Source of the DNA: an uncultured Dorea sp.
GTDB lineage: Bacteria > Bacillota_A > Clostridia > Lachnospirales > Lachnospiraceae
NCBI GenBank assembly: GCA_910579015.1
Contig: CAJTRO010000019.1
Coordinates: forward strand, 273-63,100
Direction of reading: 5' to 3'
Length of the DNA stretch: 62,828 bases
Positions 1 to 8,691 of the stretch are shown one piece after another. Positions within the stretch are counted from its first letter, which is position 1; every line of letters begins with the position of its first letter. The notes below the pieces were generated by a model. That model made no database searches. It worked only from the letters and a program-made list of their open reading frames with translations, and had not been told where the DNA came from. Both the position numbers and the translations under genes were made by a program.

Positions 1-258
1 CTCGTGCCGATAGAACCAGAGGATTTTCTGTTTCTTGAGAATGTCTGCGGTACGAAACTGGCAAATGACATGCGTCTTTCAACTGTAAGTGTAGATAGAG
101 AGGGTAAGGTGAAGAGCGCCGCAGGTGCATTAAAGCCTTATATAGGAAGGATTACCAGGCAAAGATTGAGACATCGGTATGTGACGGCTGAGGTACAGTT
201 GTTTAACAGAGTAGAGAATGTTCTGTTTGGAATTCGTGTTGAGGGTGATCCGGGGTAG
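1..258 (+). CDS. C-terminal end of a NusG/LoaP-like transcription antiterminator (partial)
   Basis: The reading frame is open from the first base of the window, so the gene begins upstream and only about 85 C-terminal residues are seen. The last 45 residues look like a KOW domain of the NusG family: a small loop, then GALKPYIGRI, a basic patch (RQRLRHR) and a closing beta strand, matching the family pattern G-P-L-K-G-x-x-G-x-I followed by R-H-K-R. Specialised NusG paralogues (LoaP, UpxY, RfaH) commonly sit at the head of long polysaccharide operons and let RNA polymerase read through them. The stop lies 39 bases before the aminotransferase gene, which fits that role. The family call rests on the KOW part only. 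Confidence 0.6.
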   Translation, partial: LVPIEPEDFLFLENVCGTKLANDMRLSTVSVDREGKVKSAAGALKPYIGRITRQRLRHRYVTAEVQLFNRVENVLFGIRVEGDPG

Positions 259-296
259 ATATACAGCAAAATATCCGTATAAAGGAGCGCAGAATT

Positions 297-1592
297 ATGG
301 ATGGCGTGATAAGCAAACAGGAAGTAAAACGCAGTATACCGTTTAGTCCTCCCGATATAAGTGAAGCAGAAATCAGCGAGGTGGCAGAGGCATTGCGGTC
401 GGGATGGATTACAACGGGGCCTCGTGTCAAGGAGTTCGAAAAACGGCTTGCGGCTTATATAGAAACCGGCCGTGTAGATCTTCCCTATGATGAAAATGAA
501 AAAAAATATAATAATCGTGTAGTATGTCTTAATTCAGCAACGGCGGCAGAAGAACTGAACCTGAGAATTCTGGGGATAGGTCCTGGAGACGAAGTGATCG
601 TTCCTGCATACACATATACAGCATCGGCTTCTGCGGTTATCCATGTCGGGGCAAAGGTTGTCTTTGTCGACAGCCAGAAGGATGGAGATGCAGTAACACA
701 TTTGCCGGAGATGGACTATGAAGCAATGGAAGCAAAGATTACGGACAAGACGAAGGCGGTTATTGCAGTCGACCTGGGAGGGATTGTTTGTAATTACGAC
801 AGAATTTTTGAGGCTGTGGAAAGAAAAAAACATCTGTTCAGGCCGGACAGCGAGGTGCAGTCAGCTCTCGGCCGTGTTGCAGTGACGGCCGATTGCGCTC
901 ATTCTCTGGGAGCGTGCAGGAAGGGAAAAATGGCAGGGGAGATAGCTGATTTCTCCAGTTATAGTTTTCATGCAGTGAAGAATATCGTAACTGCGGAAGG
1001 AGGAGCGTCAACATGGAGAAAGATACCGGGGATAACCGATGGAATGCTTTATCGTCAGTATCAATTATATAGTCTTCATGGACAATCTAAGGATGCGCTT
1101 GCAAAGACCAAAGCCGGTGCGTGGGAATACGATATTTTAGGCCCATGGTACAAGTGTAACATGACTGATATCATGGCTGCGATTGGGTTGAAACAGTTAG
1201 AACGATATCCGCGGATGCTGGAACGTCGAAGAGAGATCATAACACGATATGATGAAATCTGTGACGAGCTGGGAGTGGAGCATCTCAATCACTATGGAAC
1301 AGATCATATGTCATCCGGACATTTGTATCTGACAAGAATATCCGGGATTAATTCGAATCAGAGAGACAGGATTATCTCTGAGATGGCGAGATGCGGCATA
1401 GCCGCAAATGTTCATTATAAGCCGCTTCCCATGATGACGGCTTATAAGGAGTTGGGATGGGATATCAAGGATTTTCCCAACGCATACGACTATTATCATA
1501 ATCTGATAACATTGCCGCTTCATACAAAGCTGTCAGATGAAGAGGTCGAGTATGTGTGTGAAAATTTTAGGAATATAGTTAAGCGCTGTTAA
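297..1592 (+). CDS. DegT/DnrJ/EryC1/StrS-family PLP sugar aminotransferase
   Basis: The 431-residue protein has the family layout: GWITTGPRVKEFEKRLAAYI near the N-terminus, the PLP-phosphate region CLNSATAAEELNL and a GDEVIVPAYTYTASASAV stretch. SFHAVKNIVTAEGG carries the lysine that forms the internal aldimine. Such enzymes transfer an amino group from glutamate to a keto group on a nucleotide sugar, giving an amino sugar. The ATG follows an AAAGGAGCG ribosome binding site. It is the first complete gene of the polysaccharide operon; the amino group it installs is a natural target for the acyltransferase or ATP-grasp ligases next to it. The exact sugar cannot be read from the sequence. Confidence 0.9.
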   Translation: MDGVISKQEVKRSIPFSPPDISEAEISEVAEALRSGWITTGPRVKEFEKRLAAYIETGRVDLPYDENEKKYNNRVVCLNSATAAEELNLRILGIGPGDEVIVPAYTYTASASAVIHVGAKVVFVDSQKDGDAVTHLPEMDYEAMEAKITDKTKAVIAVDLGGIVCNYDRIFEAVERKKHLFRPDSEVQSALGRVAVTADCAHSLGACRKGKMAGEIADFSSYSFHAVKNIVTAEGGASTWRKIPGITDGMLYRQYQLYSLHGQSKDALAKTKAGAWEYDILGPWYKCNMTDIMAAIGLKQLERYPRMLERRREIITRYDEICDELGVEHLNHYGTDHMSSGHLYLTRISGINSNQRDRIISEMARCGIAANVHYKPLPMMTAYKELGWDIKDFPNAYDYYHNLITLPLHTKLSDEEVEYVCENFRNIVKRC

Positions 1593-1641
1593 AATGCGGT
1601 TAAATATAAAAGTTTGATAAGAGAGAAATTGGGAAGAATTG

Positions 1642-2199
1642 ATGAAAAAGAATGATTGGTTAAGAGGCAGATATCTGATTCGATGTCTCATGAGACGAGA
1701 TGGATATGATCATGCCGAGTATTTAAAGAAGCATAACTGTTTTTACAGTATAGGAGAGAACTGCTTTTTTCAACCATGGAATCTTCCGGCAGACAGTAAA
1801 TTTATAAAGCTTGGAAACAATGTGGTTATTGCATCTGGAGTGAGTTTTATATGTCATGATGTGATTCATCATGTCTTGAATCATATATGTGATTCAGAGA
1901 GTGTGGACATGGCAGAAATTGAATATTCGACATTCTATGATGTGATTGATATAAGGGATAATGTATTTGTAGGAGCTAACAGTACAATTCTTGCGGGAGT
2001 TACGATAGGACCAAATGTCATAGTTGCCGCCGGAGCGGTGGTGACTGAAGATGTTCCGGAAGGGAAGATCGTGGGCGGAGTTCCGGCAAAAGTGATTGGA
2101 GAGTTTGAAAAGCTTCAGCAAAAACGTAGAAGATATAGTACCGTGATGCAAGGAATTCATAAGGATGAGAAATTAAAGAAGTTATGGGAAGGACATTGA
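1642..2199 (+). CDS. Hexapeptide-repeat (left-handed beta-helix) acyltransferase
   Basis: The C-terminal two thirds show the repeating I/V-G-x-x-x pattern of left-handed beta-helix transferases (for example GDNVFVGANSTILAGVTIG is echoed here as DNVFVGANSTILAGVTIG, then GPNVIVAAGAVVTEDVPEG and GGVPAKVIG). This tail is typical of the CatB/NeuD/WcaF-like O- or N-acetyltransferases. A histidine-rich stretch (CHDVIHHVLNH) lies where the catalytic loop is expected. I start at the ATG at 1642; a TTG three bases earlier is less likely. In this operon it probably acetylates a sugar, possibly the amino group made by the preceding aminotransferase. It overlaps the next gene by 16 bases. Confidence 0.85.
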   Translation: MKKNDWLRGRYLIRCLMRRDGYDHAEYLKKHNCFYSIGENCFFQPWNLPADSKFIKLGNNVVIASGVSFICHDVIHHVLNHICDSESVDMAEIEYSTFYDVIDIRDNVFVGANSTILAGVTIGPNVIVAAGAVVTEDVPEGKIVGGVPAKVIGEFEKLQQKRRRYSTVMQGIHKDEKLKKLWEGH

Positions 2200-3470
2200 G
2201 CAGCCTGAATAAAAAAAATGAATATTATAGACAGAGAAGACTTTTGATCCTTGGAGCCTCGGACTTTCAACTGCCGGCTATTCTGGAAGCAAAAAAAATG
2301 GGAATTTATGTAGGCGCAGCCGATATAAATCCACAGGCGGCAGGGATACCTTATGCAGATGAATTCTTTCGTGTAAGTACAATAGATGAGAAGGGTGTGT
2401 TGGAAGCCGCGAAAGAGTTTCGGGCCGAAGGGATTATCACATTGTGTACAGATATGCCTGTAAGAGCCCTTGCTTATGTATGTGAAGAGATGGGACTGGT
2501 TGGATTAGACTATGAATCAGCAATACGATCTACAGATAAGGGAGCGATGATCCGTGCATTTGAGAAGAATGATGTGGAGCATCCGGGATACATGGTCATA
2601 TCGGAGGCAGAAGATTACAGGAATGGACATACCGGAAAGATAATCACACAAATAGAAGAAAAGTTAAAGTATCCTCTTATCACCAAGCCGACAGACAATT
2701 CCGGAAGCAGAGGAATTATGCTTGTAGAAAATAGAGAACAGCTTTCTTATGCGATACAGTATAGTTCAATGAATGGACGGAATGGAGACATTATCATAGA
2801 AGAGTATATGAGAGGTCCGGAGGTCAGTGTTGAGATGATTGTCATGGACGGTATTGCACATGTCATTCAGATTACCGATAAACTGACGAGTGGTCCGCCG
2901 CATTTTGTAGAATTAGGGCATTCAGAACCGTCAGGACTTCCATATCATGTCAAGGAGAAGATAGCGGATTTGGCAGGAAGGGCGGCGAGGGCAGTGGGCA
3001 TAAAAAACGGAACAGCCCATGCGGAAGTGATCCTCACAGACGATGGTCCTAAGATGGTTGAGATTGGAGCAAGGATGGGCGGTGACTGTATTACAACACA
3101 CCTGGTTCCGTTTTCAACGGGAATTAATATGACGAAGGAAATGATTAAGATCGCATTAGGAGAAAGGCCGGATATTGAAAGAAAATTTGATAAAGGTTCG
3201 GCGATCCGTTTCATCAGGCCGATGACGGGCAGAGTGATCTCTATTTCGGGTGTGGATGAAGCCGGTGCGGTTCCGGGAGTGAAGGCTGCCAGGGTACAGT
3301 GTACGTCTGGACAGGAGCTTAAGGAACTTGAGAATGGAACAGGCAGGATCGGATACGTAATAGCGCAGGCGGAGACCTCAGAAGAAGCTGTAAGAATCTG
3401 TGAAAATGCATTGAAACTTATAAAAATTAACGTAGCAGCGGGAAAGGAAGAAAAGGAGCATGATATATAA
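2184..3470 (+). CDS. ATP-grasp ligase (first of two in the locus)
   Basis: The 428-residue protein has an N-terminal Rossmann-like preATP-grasp domain (LLILGASDFQLPAILEA). Its central ATP-grasp domain shows KYPLITKPTDNSGSRGI as the nucleotide-binding lysine and glycine loop, IIEEYMRGPEVSVE as the hinge, and KMVEIGARMGGD as the Mg-binding Glu/Asn-type region. ATP-grasp enzymes activate a carboxylate as an acyl phosphate and join it to an amine or thiol. The relatives are carbamoyl-phosphate-synthase-like and PurK-like ligases found in polysaccharide and natural-product clusters. The start overlaps the acyltransferase and the end overlaps the sugar transferase, so translation is coupled. The substrate is unknown; joining a small acid to an amino sugar is my inference. 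Confidence 0.85.
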   Translation: MGRTLSSLNKKNEYYRQRRLLILGASDFQLPAILEAKKMGIYVGAADINPQAAGIPYADEFFRVSTIDEKGVLEAAKEFRAEGIITLCTDMPVRALAYVCEEMGLVGLDYESAIRSTDKGAMIRAFEKNDVEHPGYMVISEAEDYRNGHTGKIITQIEEKLKYPLITKPTDNSGSRGIMLVENREQLSYAIQYSSMNGRNGDIIIEEYMRGPEVSVEMIVMDGIAHVIQITDKLTSGPPHFVELGHSEPSGLPYHVKEKIADLAGRAARAVGIKNGTAHAEVILTDDGPKMVEIGARMGGDCITTHLVPFSTGINMTKEMIKIALGERPDIERKFDKGSAIRFIRPMTGRVISISGVDEAGAVPGVKAARVQCTSGQELKELENGTGRIGYVIAQAETSEEAVRICENALKLIKINVAAGKEEKEHDI

Positions 3471-4062
3471 GCAGTATGTGAAACATGTACTGGATCTTCT
3501 TGCGGCTCTGACCGCCATGCCTTTCGTCTGCCTGATTATACTATTGTTTGCTCCGGTTATTTATCTGGAAGACAGAGGGACAGTTTTCTATAAGGCGAAA
3601 AGGCGCGGTTTGAACGGAAAAGTGTTTGATATGTACAAGCTGCGTTCTATGAAGATGAATGCGCCAGACTTAAGAAATGAGGATAATTCTACATTCAATT
3701 CTTCCAGTGATCCAAGAGTAACAAGGATAGGAGGGTTCCTGAGAAAGACGTCGATTGATGAACTGCCGCAGATATTTAACATCATAAAAGGTGATATGAG
3801 TGTAATAGGTCCAAGGGCGCCAATTCCGATAGAAGGACATAAATGGGAAGACTTAAGTGAGGAAAAGAGGAAACGGCTGAGTGTCAGGCCGGGAATCAGT
3901 GGATATTCGCAGGCAAAATTCCGTAACTCTATCAGTATGGAAGAGAAGCTTAAATGGGACTGCTATTATGTGGATCATGTCAGTTTTATGCTGGATCTAA
4001 AGATAATAGTCTGGACAATAAAATCAGTTGTGCTGCAAAAAAACATCCATTCAAATGAATAG
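3460..4062 (+). CDS. Initiating sugar-phosphate transferase (PglC/WcaJ-type)
   Basis: The protein is 200 residues, the size of the small monotopic phosphoglycosyl transferases. An N-terminal hydrophobic segment (residues about 10-35) is followed by the family blocks FYKAKRRGLNGKVFDMYKLR, DPRVTRIGGFLRKTSIDELP and GDMSVIGPRAP. The Asp-Glu pair in TSIDELPQ is the catalytic dyad of the family. It should transfer a sugar phosphate from a UDP-sugar to undecaprenyl phosphate at the inner face of the membrane, starting each repeat unit. The start lies inside the end of the upstream ATP-grasp gene. Confidence 0.93.
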   Translation: MIYKQYVKHVLDLLAALTAMPFVCLIILLFAPVIYLEDRGTVFYKAKRRGLNGKVFDMYKLRSMKMNAPDLRNEDNSTFNSSSDPRVTRIGGFLRKTSIDELPQIFNIIKGDMSVIGPRAPIPIEGHKWEDLSEEKRKRLSVRPGISGYSQAKFRNSISMEEKLKWDCYYVDHVSFMLDLKIIVWTIKSVVLQKNIHSNE

Positions 4063-4086
4063 AACTTTGTCGGGAGGATAATTAAG

Positions 4087-5385
4087 ATGCATAGTGTTAG
4101 AAAGAGGCTTCTGATTCTGGGCGGGACTTCGGCATCTGAGGGAGTTGTGAGAGAGGCCAGAGAGCTTGGCGGTGTATACATTATCGTTGCAGATGACAGG
4201 AAAACAGGACCTGCAAAGGAAATGGCGGATGAAGCCGTAGAGATCAGCACAACAAATACAGAGGAATTAGCTGCTCTGGTGAAAGAAAAAGGAATTGACG
4301 GTGTTTTTTGCGGTCCGACAGAATTCAATCTTATGAATGTCATGAGATTATGTGAGGCCGCAGATCTGCCTTTCTATGCTTCAGAACAACAGTGGGAACA
4401 ATGTTCGAATAAAATAAGCTTTAGAAAGTTATGCAAAAAATATGGAATCCCATGTGCACCAGAGTATGGATTGTCAGGAGAAGCAGACAGCAAAGAAGGT
4501 ATTTCGGTCGAGTATCCGGTGATCGTAAAGCCTGTAGATGGGTGCAGCTCTAAAGGTGTAAGAGTCTGCCGGAATCTTGATGAGTTAAAAGAAGCATATG
4601 ATTTTGCATTACAGTATTCTGCTTTGAAAAAGGTCATTGTAGAGAAATACATTGTCGGAGATTATGGCATCGTCTGTAGATATATAGCCATTCAAGGCCG
4701 TATTTACCTGCTCGCCGTAAATGACAATTATACGGCAGATACAAGTAATGGAGAGATAATGATTACGGCCGCATCCCTTTTTCCTTCGAGGCGGATTGAT
4801 GAATTTATCACCAATATCCATCCGAAGATTGTAAATATGGCAAGAGGTATTGGGATTGAAAATGGCGCCTTTTTTATTCAGGCAAGAGTTGATGGGGAGA
4901 CTGGAAATATATATTTCCATGATATGGGATTCCGACTCAGCGGCGGCCAGCTGTATCCAATCTATAAGACAATCTATGGATTCAGTGATATGAAGATGAT
5001 GATTCGTTTCGCATTGGGAGAACCTATGGCGTCGGAGGATGAACTTCTAAAAATAGAGCCTCATTTTTATGGTAAGGTAGTCGGAAATCTGAGTATCCCT
5101 TTACTTCCCGGGGTGATTAGAAGGATAGAAGGTATTGAAAAGATCAAAAAGGATGAGCCGGTCATTGATGTTCTTCAATATTATCATGAAGGGGATGAAA
5201 TGACACAGGAACAAACAGGTACTTTGATGCAGCTTTTTTGCCGGATACGGTTTGTTGTTGATTCCTATGAAGAAGCGGCAGAGAAGATGGAGTATTATCA
5301 AAGCTGTCTGAACGTAACAGACGGAGACGGAAGAGATCTGATCTATAGAAGATTTGATACAAGGCGCTTATTTCCGTCAGTGTGA
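4087..5385 (+). CDS. ATP-grasp ligase (second of two in the locus)
   Basis: The protein has 432 residues with an N-terminal nucleotide-fold domain (RLLILGGTSASEGVVREARE), then an ATP-grasp core with EYPVIVKPVDGCSSKGV as the ATP-binding lysine/glycine loop and KKVIVEKYIVGDYGIV as the hinge. It is clearly related in layout to the ligase at 2184-3470 but diverged, and the expected metal-binding part is changed (YFHDMGFRLSGGQ instead of an EIGARMGGD-like motif). It therefore probably handles a different substrate pair rather than being a simple duplicate. It sits directly before the small-acid enzyme block. The joined products are not known. Confidence 0.8.
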   Translation: MHSVRKRLLILGGTSASEGVVREARELGGVYIIVADDRKTGPAKEMADEAVEISTTNTEELAALVKEKGIDGVFCGPTEFNLMNVMRLCEAADLPFYASEQQWEQCSNKISFRKLCKKYGIPCAPEYGLSGEADSKEGISVEYPVIVKPVDGCSSKGVRVCRNLDELKEAYDFALQYSALKKVIVEKYIVGDYGIVCRYIAIQGRIYLLAVNDNYTADTSNGEIMITAASLFPSRRIDEFITNIHPKIVNMARGIGIENGAFFIQARVDGETGNIYFHDMGFRLSGGQLYPIYKTIYGFSDMKMMIRFALGEPMASEDELLKIEPHFYGKVVGNLSIPLLPGVIRRIEGIEKIKKDEPVIDVLQYYHEGDEMTQEQTGTLMQLFCRIRFVVDSYEEAAEKMEYYQSCLNVTDGDGRDLIYRRFDTRRLFPSV

Positions 5386-5430
5386 AAGATTGAAAAAGTG
5401 CTGTCTGTGATCAAATGCAGGAGAGATAAG

Positions 5431-6408
5431 ATGCCAAAGATTCTTTTAACAACAAGATATACACAGAAGCCGTTGGAAATTCTGGAATCAATTCTTCCAT
5501 CTGATTATACATTGATCATGCTGGATCAGGTTACACAGGAAGATCTGATAGAGAAGAGTTCTCAGGCGGAATATCTACTTGTGAGCGGCCGGTTGAAAAT
5601 AGACGCTTTTGTGCTTGACAGGATGGCGTCCCTGAAGATGATACAACGTACAGGGGTTGGCCTGGATTCCATGTCTCTGGACGAGATTGCGAAAAGAAAG
5701 ATTCCGGTTTATGTAAATGCAGGAGTGAATGCCGACAGCGTTGCAGAGCATACGGTGATGCTCATGCTGGCCGGATTAAGAAGACTTCCTGTGATTGACT
5801 CAAATGTAAAAAGATGCGTATGGGAAAAGCAGAACCAAGGGACATTAACTCGTACTTTGAAAGGAAGAAATGTCGGCATCATAGGTATGGGTAATATCGG
5901 GAAGGCGGCAGCCAGGCTGCTGCGTCCGTTTGGAGCAGCGGTATTTTACTATAACAGGCACAGGCTCAGCCCCGAGGAAGAGGAGGAATTAAATATCAGC
6001 TATTTGGCGTTGCCGGATATCTTGGAACAGTCTGATATCATTTCATTGCATTGTCCCGTAATGGAAGATACAAAACATCTGATTTGCAGAAAGACGATCA
6101 GCAGGATGAAGGACGGAGTGATCATTGTCAACACGGCGAGAGGGAGGATTATCTGTGAGGAAGATCTGATCCATGCGCTGAGTACCGGTAAGGTTGGTTT
6201 TGCTGGATTGGATGTCTTTGAGAACGAACCTCTCAGGCATTCCAAACTGACAGAGTTAAAAAATGTCATATTAACTCCTCATATTGCAGGGGTTACATAT
6301 GATGCGTTCTATCGTATGATGCATGATGCCGTGCGTAATATTAAGTTTTTTGAGGAAGGGAGACTGCCGGAGATTGAACAGTATCGTCTCAAGCAAGGGG
6401 AAGAATGA
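5431..6408 (+). CDS. D-isomer-specific 2-hydroxyacid dehydrogenase
   Basis: The 325-residue protein matches the SerA/GyaR family. The Rossmann motif is GIIGMGNIGKAAARLL, the signature NTARGRIICEEDLI carries the substrate-binding arginine region, and FENEPLRHSKL...LTPHIAG holds the catalytic Glu and His. It should interconvert a 2-oxoacid and a D-2-hydroxyacid with NAD(H). I chose the ATG at 5431, which has a good AGGAGAG site, over an upstream GTG at 5398. No ACT regulatory domain follows, so it is not a classical long phosphoglycerate dehydrogenase. Its last codon overlaps the next gene by four bases. Confidence 0.88.
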   Translation: MPKILLTTRYTQKPLEILESILPSDYTLIMLDQVTQEDLIEKSSQAEYLLVSGRLKIDAFVLDRMASLKMIQRTGVGLDSMSLDEIAKRKIPVYVNAGVNADSVAEHTVMLMLAGLRRLPVIDSNVKRCVWEKQNQGTLTRTLKGRNVGIIGMGNIGKAAARLLRPFGAAVFYYNRHRLSPEEEEELNISYLALPDILEQSDIISLHCPVMEDTKHLICRKTISRMKDGVIIVNTARGRIICEEDLIHALSTGKVGFAGLDVFENEPLRHSKLTELKNVILTPHIAGVTYDAFYRMMHDAVRNIKFFEEGRLPEIEQYRLKQGEE

Positions 6409-7733
6409 ATTCGACAGATGCTTTTGTAGAATATTTATTCGAAATGAATACATCTATACCCGAACGGGTGATTGATAAAGCAAAGCAGTGCGTCATGGAT
6501 TACCTGGGAGCTGTTTATGCAGGAGCCAGTGTAAACAGAACGGCTTTCGACCAGCTTCAAAATATGCAGGAAGGGAAATGTACCGTTTTTGGCTGTCCAA
6601 TTAAGACAGATGAATTGACGGCTTCTTTCATAAATGGATACAATGCACACACAGTTGAGATGGATGACGGACACCGATTTGGAATGATCCATTTGGGTGC
6701 GTCGATCATCTCGGCTGTTTTGGCGGTTGGAGAAATAGAGAAAATTGAATTCAGAAGAATTCTGTCTGGTATAGCCATCGGGTATGAGGCGGCTGTCCGT
6801 ATGGCAGTTTCTGTTCAGCCGGGACATAAAAAAAGGGGATTTCATACATCGGGCACATGCGGCACAGCGGGTGCTGCGATTGGTGCGGCGTTTGCATTGG
6901 GGTATGACCGTGAGGAAGTGAAAAGTACGATTTCGGCGGCGGCAACAAGTGCGGCCGGATTGTTAGAGATCCAGGAAGATTCGTCCCAGCTGAAGCCGTA
7001 TAATATCGCACATGCGTCGATGTCCGGCGTGATGGCTGCGCGGATTGGAAAGTGTAGATTTGTTCCGCCGGACGATATGCTTGGCGGAAAGCGGGGAGCA
7101 CTCCGTATATTAAGTGACTTCTTTTCCAAAGAAAAATTAATACACAGGTCTGAGTTATATGAGATTGAAAGAATATATGTCAAACCTTATGCCGCGTGCA
7201 GGCATTGTCATTCGGCAATAGAAGGGGCAATTTCAATTGCGGAAAGCTGTTCTGTTTTACCAAAGGAAGTGAAGAGAATAGACGTATATACGTATGAACT
7301 GGCTGTAAAAGGACATGACCACAAAAAGATACGCGGCGTGACATCGGCAAAGCTGAGTCTCCCCTATAGCGTTGCGGCTGCATTTGTCAGAAAAAGCGGT
7401 GGATTAGAGATTTTTGGAATTGAAGAAATAAATGACAAAGATATACTGGCTATGACGGATAAGGTCCATGTTATTCCGTTTGAAGAATTTACGGCGGCAA
7501 GCCCTGACAAGAGGATTTCGGAAGTACATGTGGTGACGCAGGATCATACGTATTGTCACAGGGTAGATTATGCTAAGGGCGAACCTGAAAATCCTTTGTT
7601 AAAAGAAGAGATAGAAGAAAAATTTATCCATTTAATGAAATGGGCAGGACAGGGTAAGGCAGGAAATGAAGTTTTGAGAATGTTTTCTCAAGATGTGATA
7701 TCAACTGAGAGATTGTTTAGATTACTTAATTAA
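6405..7733 (+). CDS. MmgE/PrpD-family protein (2-methylcitrate-dehydratase-like)
   Basis: The 442-residue protein is of the usual length for MmgE/PrpD. It shows the N-terminal all-helical domain (RVIDKAKQCVMDYLGAVYAG, NGYNAHTVEMDDGH) and the helical Ala/Gly-rich centre (GTCGTAGAAIGAAFALGYD), followed by the smaller C-terminal domain with YVKPYAACRHCHSAIEGA. Family members dehydrate 2-methylcitrate, decarboxylate cis-aconitate (IrgA/Cad) or epimerise iminodisuccinate, all acting on di- or tricarboxylic acids. ATGA overlap with the dehydrogenase indicates coupled translation. Within a polysaccharide locus it is out of the ordinary, and I infer a role in making a carboxylic-acid building block. 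Confidence 0.88.
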   Translation: MNSTDAFVEYLFEMNTSIPERVIDKAKQCVMDYLGAVYAGASVNRTAFDQLQNMQEGKCTVFGCPIKTDELTASFINGYNAHTVEMDDGHRFGMIHLGASIISAVLAVGEIEKIEFRRILSGIAIGYEAAVRMAVSVQPGHKKRGFHTSGTCGTAGAAIGAAFALGYDREEVKSTISAAATSAAGLLEIQEDSSQLKPYNIAHASMSGVMAARIGKCRFVPPDDMLGGKRGALRILSDFFSKEKLIHRSELYEIERIYVKPYAACRHCHSAIEGAISIAESCSVLPKEVKRIDVYTYELAVKGHDHKKIRGVTSAKLSLPYSVAAAFVRKSGGLEIFGIEEINDKDILAMTDKVHVIPFEEFTAASPDKRISEVHVVTQDHTYCHRVDYAKGEPENPLLKEEIEEKFIHLMKWAGQGKAGNEVLRMFSQDVISTERLFRLLN

Positions 7734-7752
7734 CAGCAGGAAGGAAATCAAA

Positions 7753-8646
7753 ATGAACGAGACAAGAACATTTTTAAGATCAATCGGGATGCCGGAGGGA
7801 GATTTGTATTCTCTTCCCACATCCAATAAACGTTTCTGTGACGGAGGGCAATACCGGTTTGAGGTTCCCGGTATCCAAGGTCCAAAGGTGATGAGAGCAT
7901 TATTAGAAGCAATGGACCATTACGGGCTGTATCTGCACCGTGTCACACAGACACAGGGAATCATGCGGCTGACGGATGACGAGATAAGTAAGATGGTGGA
8001 ATTGGCAAAGGAATGGAAGACAGATCTGATGCTTGCAATCGGCCCCAGGGCAACTACCGATACGAGTGCGTCTGTCCATACTGAGGAAGGGGTGCGCATG
8101 GGATACCGTCTGCGGGGGCAGGAGCAGATCGTAAGGGCTGTTGAGGATGTAAAAAGGGCTACAAGATTGGGATGTACCGGATTCTTGGTATATGATGAAG
8201 GGTGCTTGTGGCTGTTGGATCAGATGCGTAAAGCAGGGGAGATTCCTTCTGAATGTCATTTCAAGGTAAGCGCACATGCCGGGCATGGGAATCCTTGTTC
8301 GGCGAAGCTGTTGGAAAGTATCGGAGCCGATTCGATCAATCCGGTCCGCGATATCCAGCTTCAGATGCTTTCGGCCATGAGACAGGCTGTAGACTGCCCG
8401 ATTGATATCCATACGGAAAATCCGAAGTCTACGGGTGGATTTATCCGCCACTATGAGGTGCCGGAAATGATTCGTGTGGCGGCGCCGATCTATTTGAAGA
8501 CCGGAGGCTCTGTGGCGGTTACTCACAGCTGGGACAGTACGGAGGATGATGCGAGAAAGCGCGCGAAGCAGTGCTTGTTGGTCAAAAGAATGATAGATGA
8601 GTATTATCCGGAAGCTGTCTGGTCACCGAGAGGGAATTGTAAATAA
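7753..8646 (+). CDS. Putative TIM-barrel protein, U32-peptidase-like
   Basis: I recognise this 297-residue protein only loosely. Alternating strand/helix segments (ELAKEWKTDLMLAIGPRA, AVEDVKRATRLGCTGFLVYD, SAKLLESIGADSINPV, VDCPIDIHTENP, AAPIYLKTGG) look like a (beta/alpha)8 barrel, and the overall pattern resembles short proteins filed under peptidase family U32. The GGFIRHYEVPEM segment and several conserved-looking Asp, Glu and His residues suggest an active barrel enzyme. It lies 19 bases after the PrpD-like gene with its own AGGAAGGAAA site. Given the neighbours, a lyase or isomerase acting on a small acid is more plausible than a protease. Confidence 0.5.
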   Translation: MNETRTFLRSIGMPEGDLYSLPTSNKRFCDGGQYRFEVPGIQGPKVMRALLEAMDHYGLYLHRVTQTQGIMRLTDDEISKMVELAKEWKTDLMLAIGPRATTDTSASVHTEEGVRMGYRLRGQEQIVRAVEDVKRATRLGCTGFLVYDEGCLWLLDQMRKAGEIPSECHFKVSAHAGHGNPCSAKLLESIGADSINPVRDIQLQMLSAMRQAVDCPIDIHTENPKSTGGFIRHYEVPEMIRVAAPIYLKTGGSVAVTHSWDSTEDDARKRAKQCLLVKRMIDEYYPEAVWSPRGNCK

Positions 8647-8691
8647 AATGGTCAGCAGCTTACATAGAGTGTGAAGGGAGAGAGGATACAA

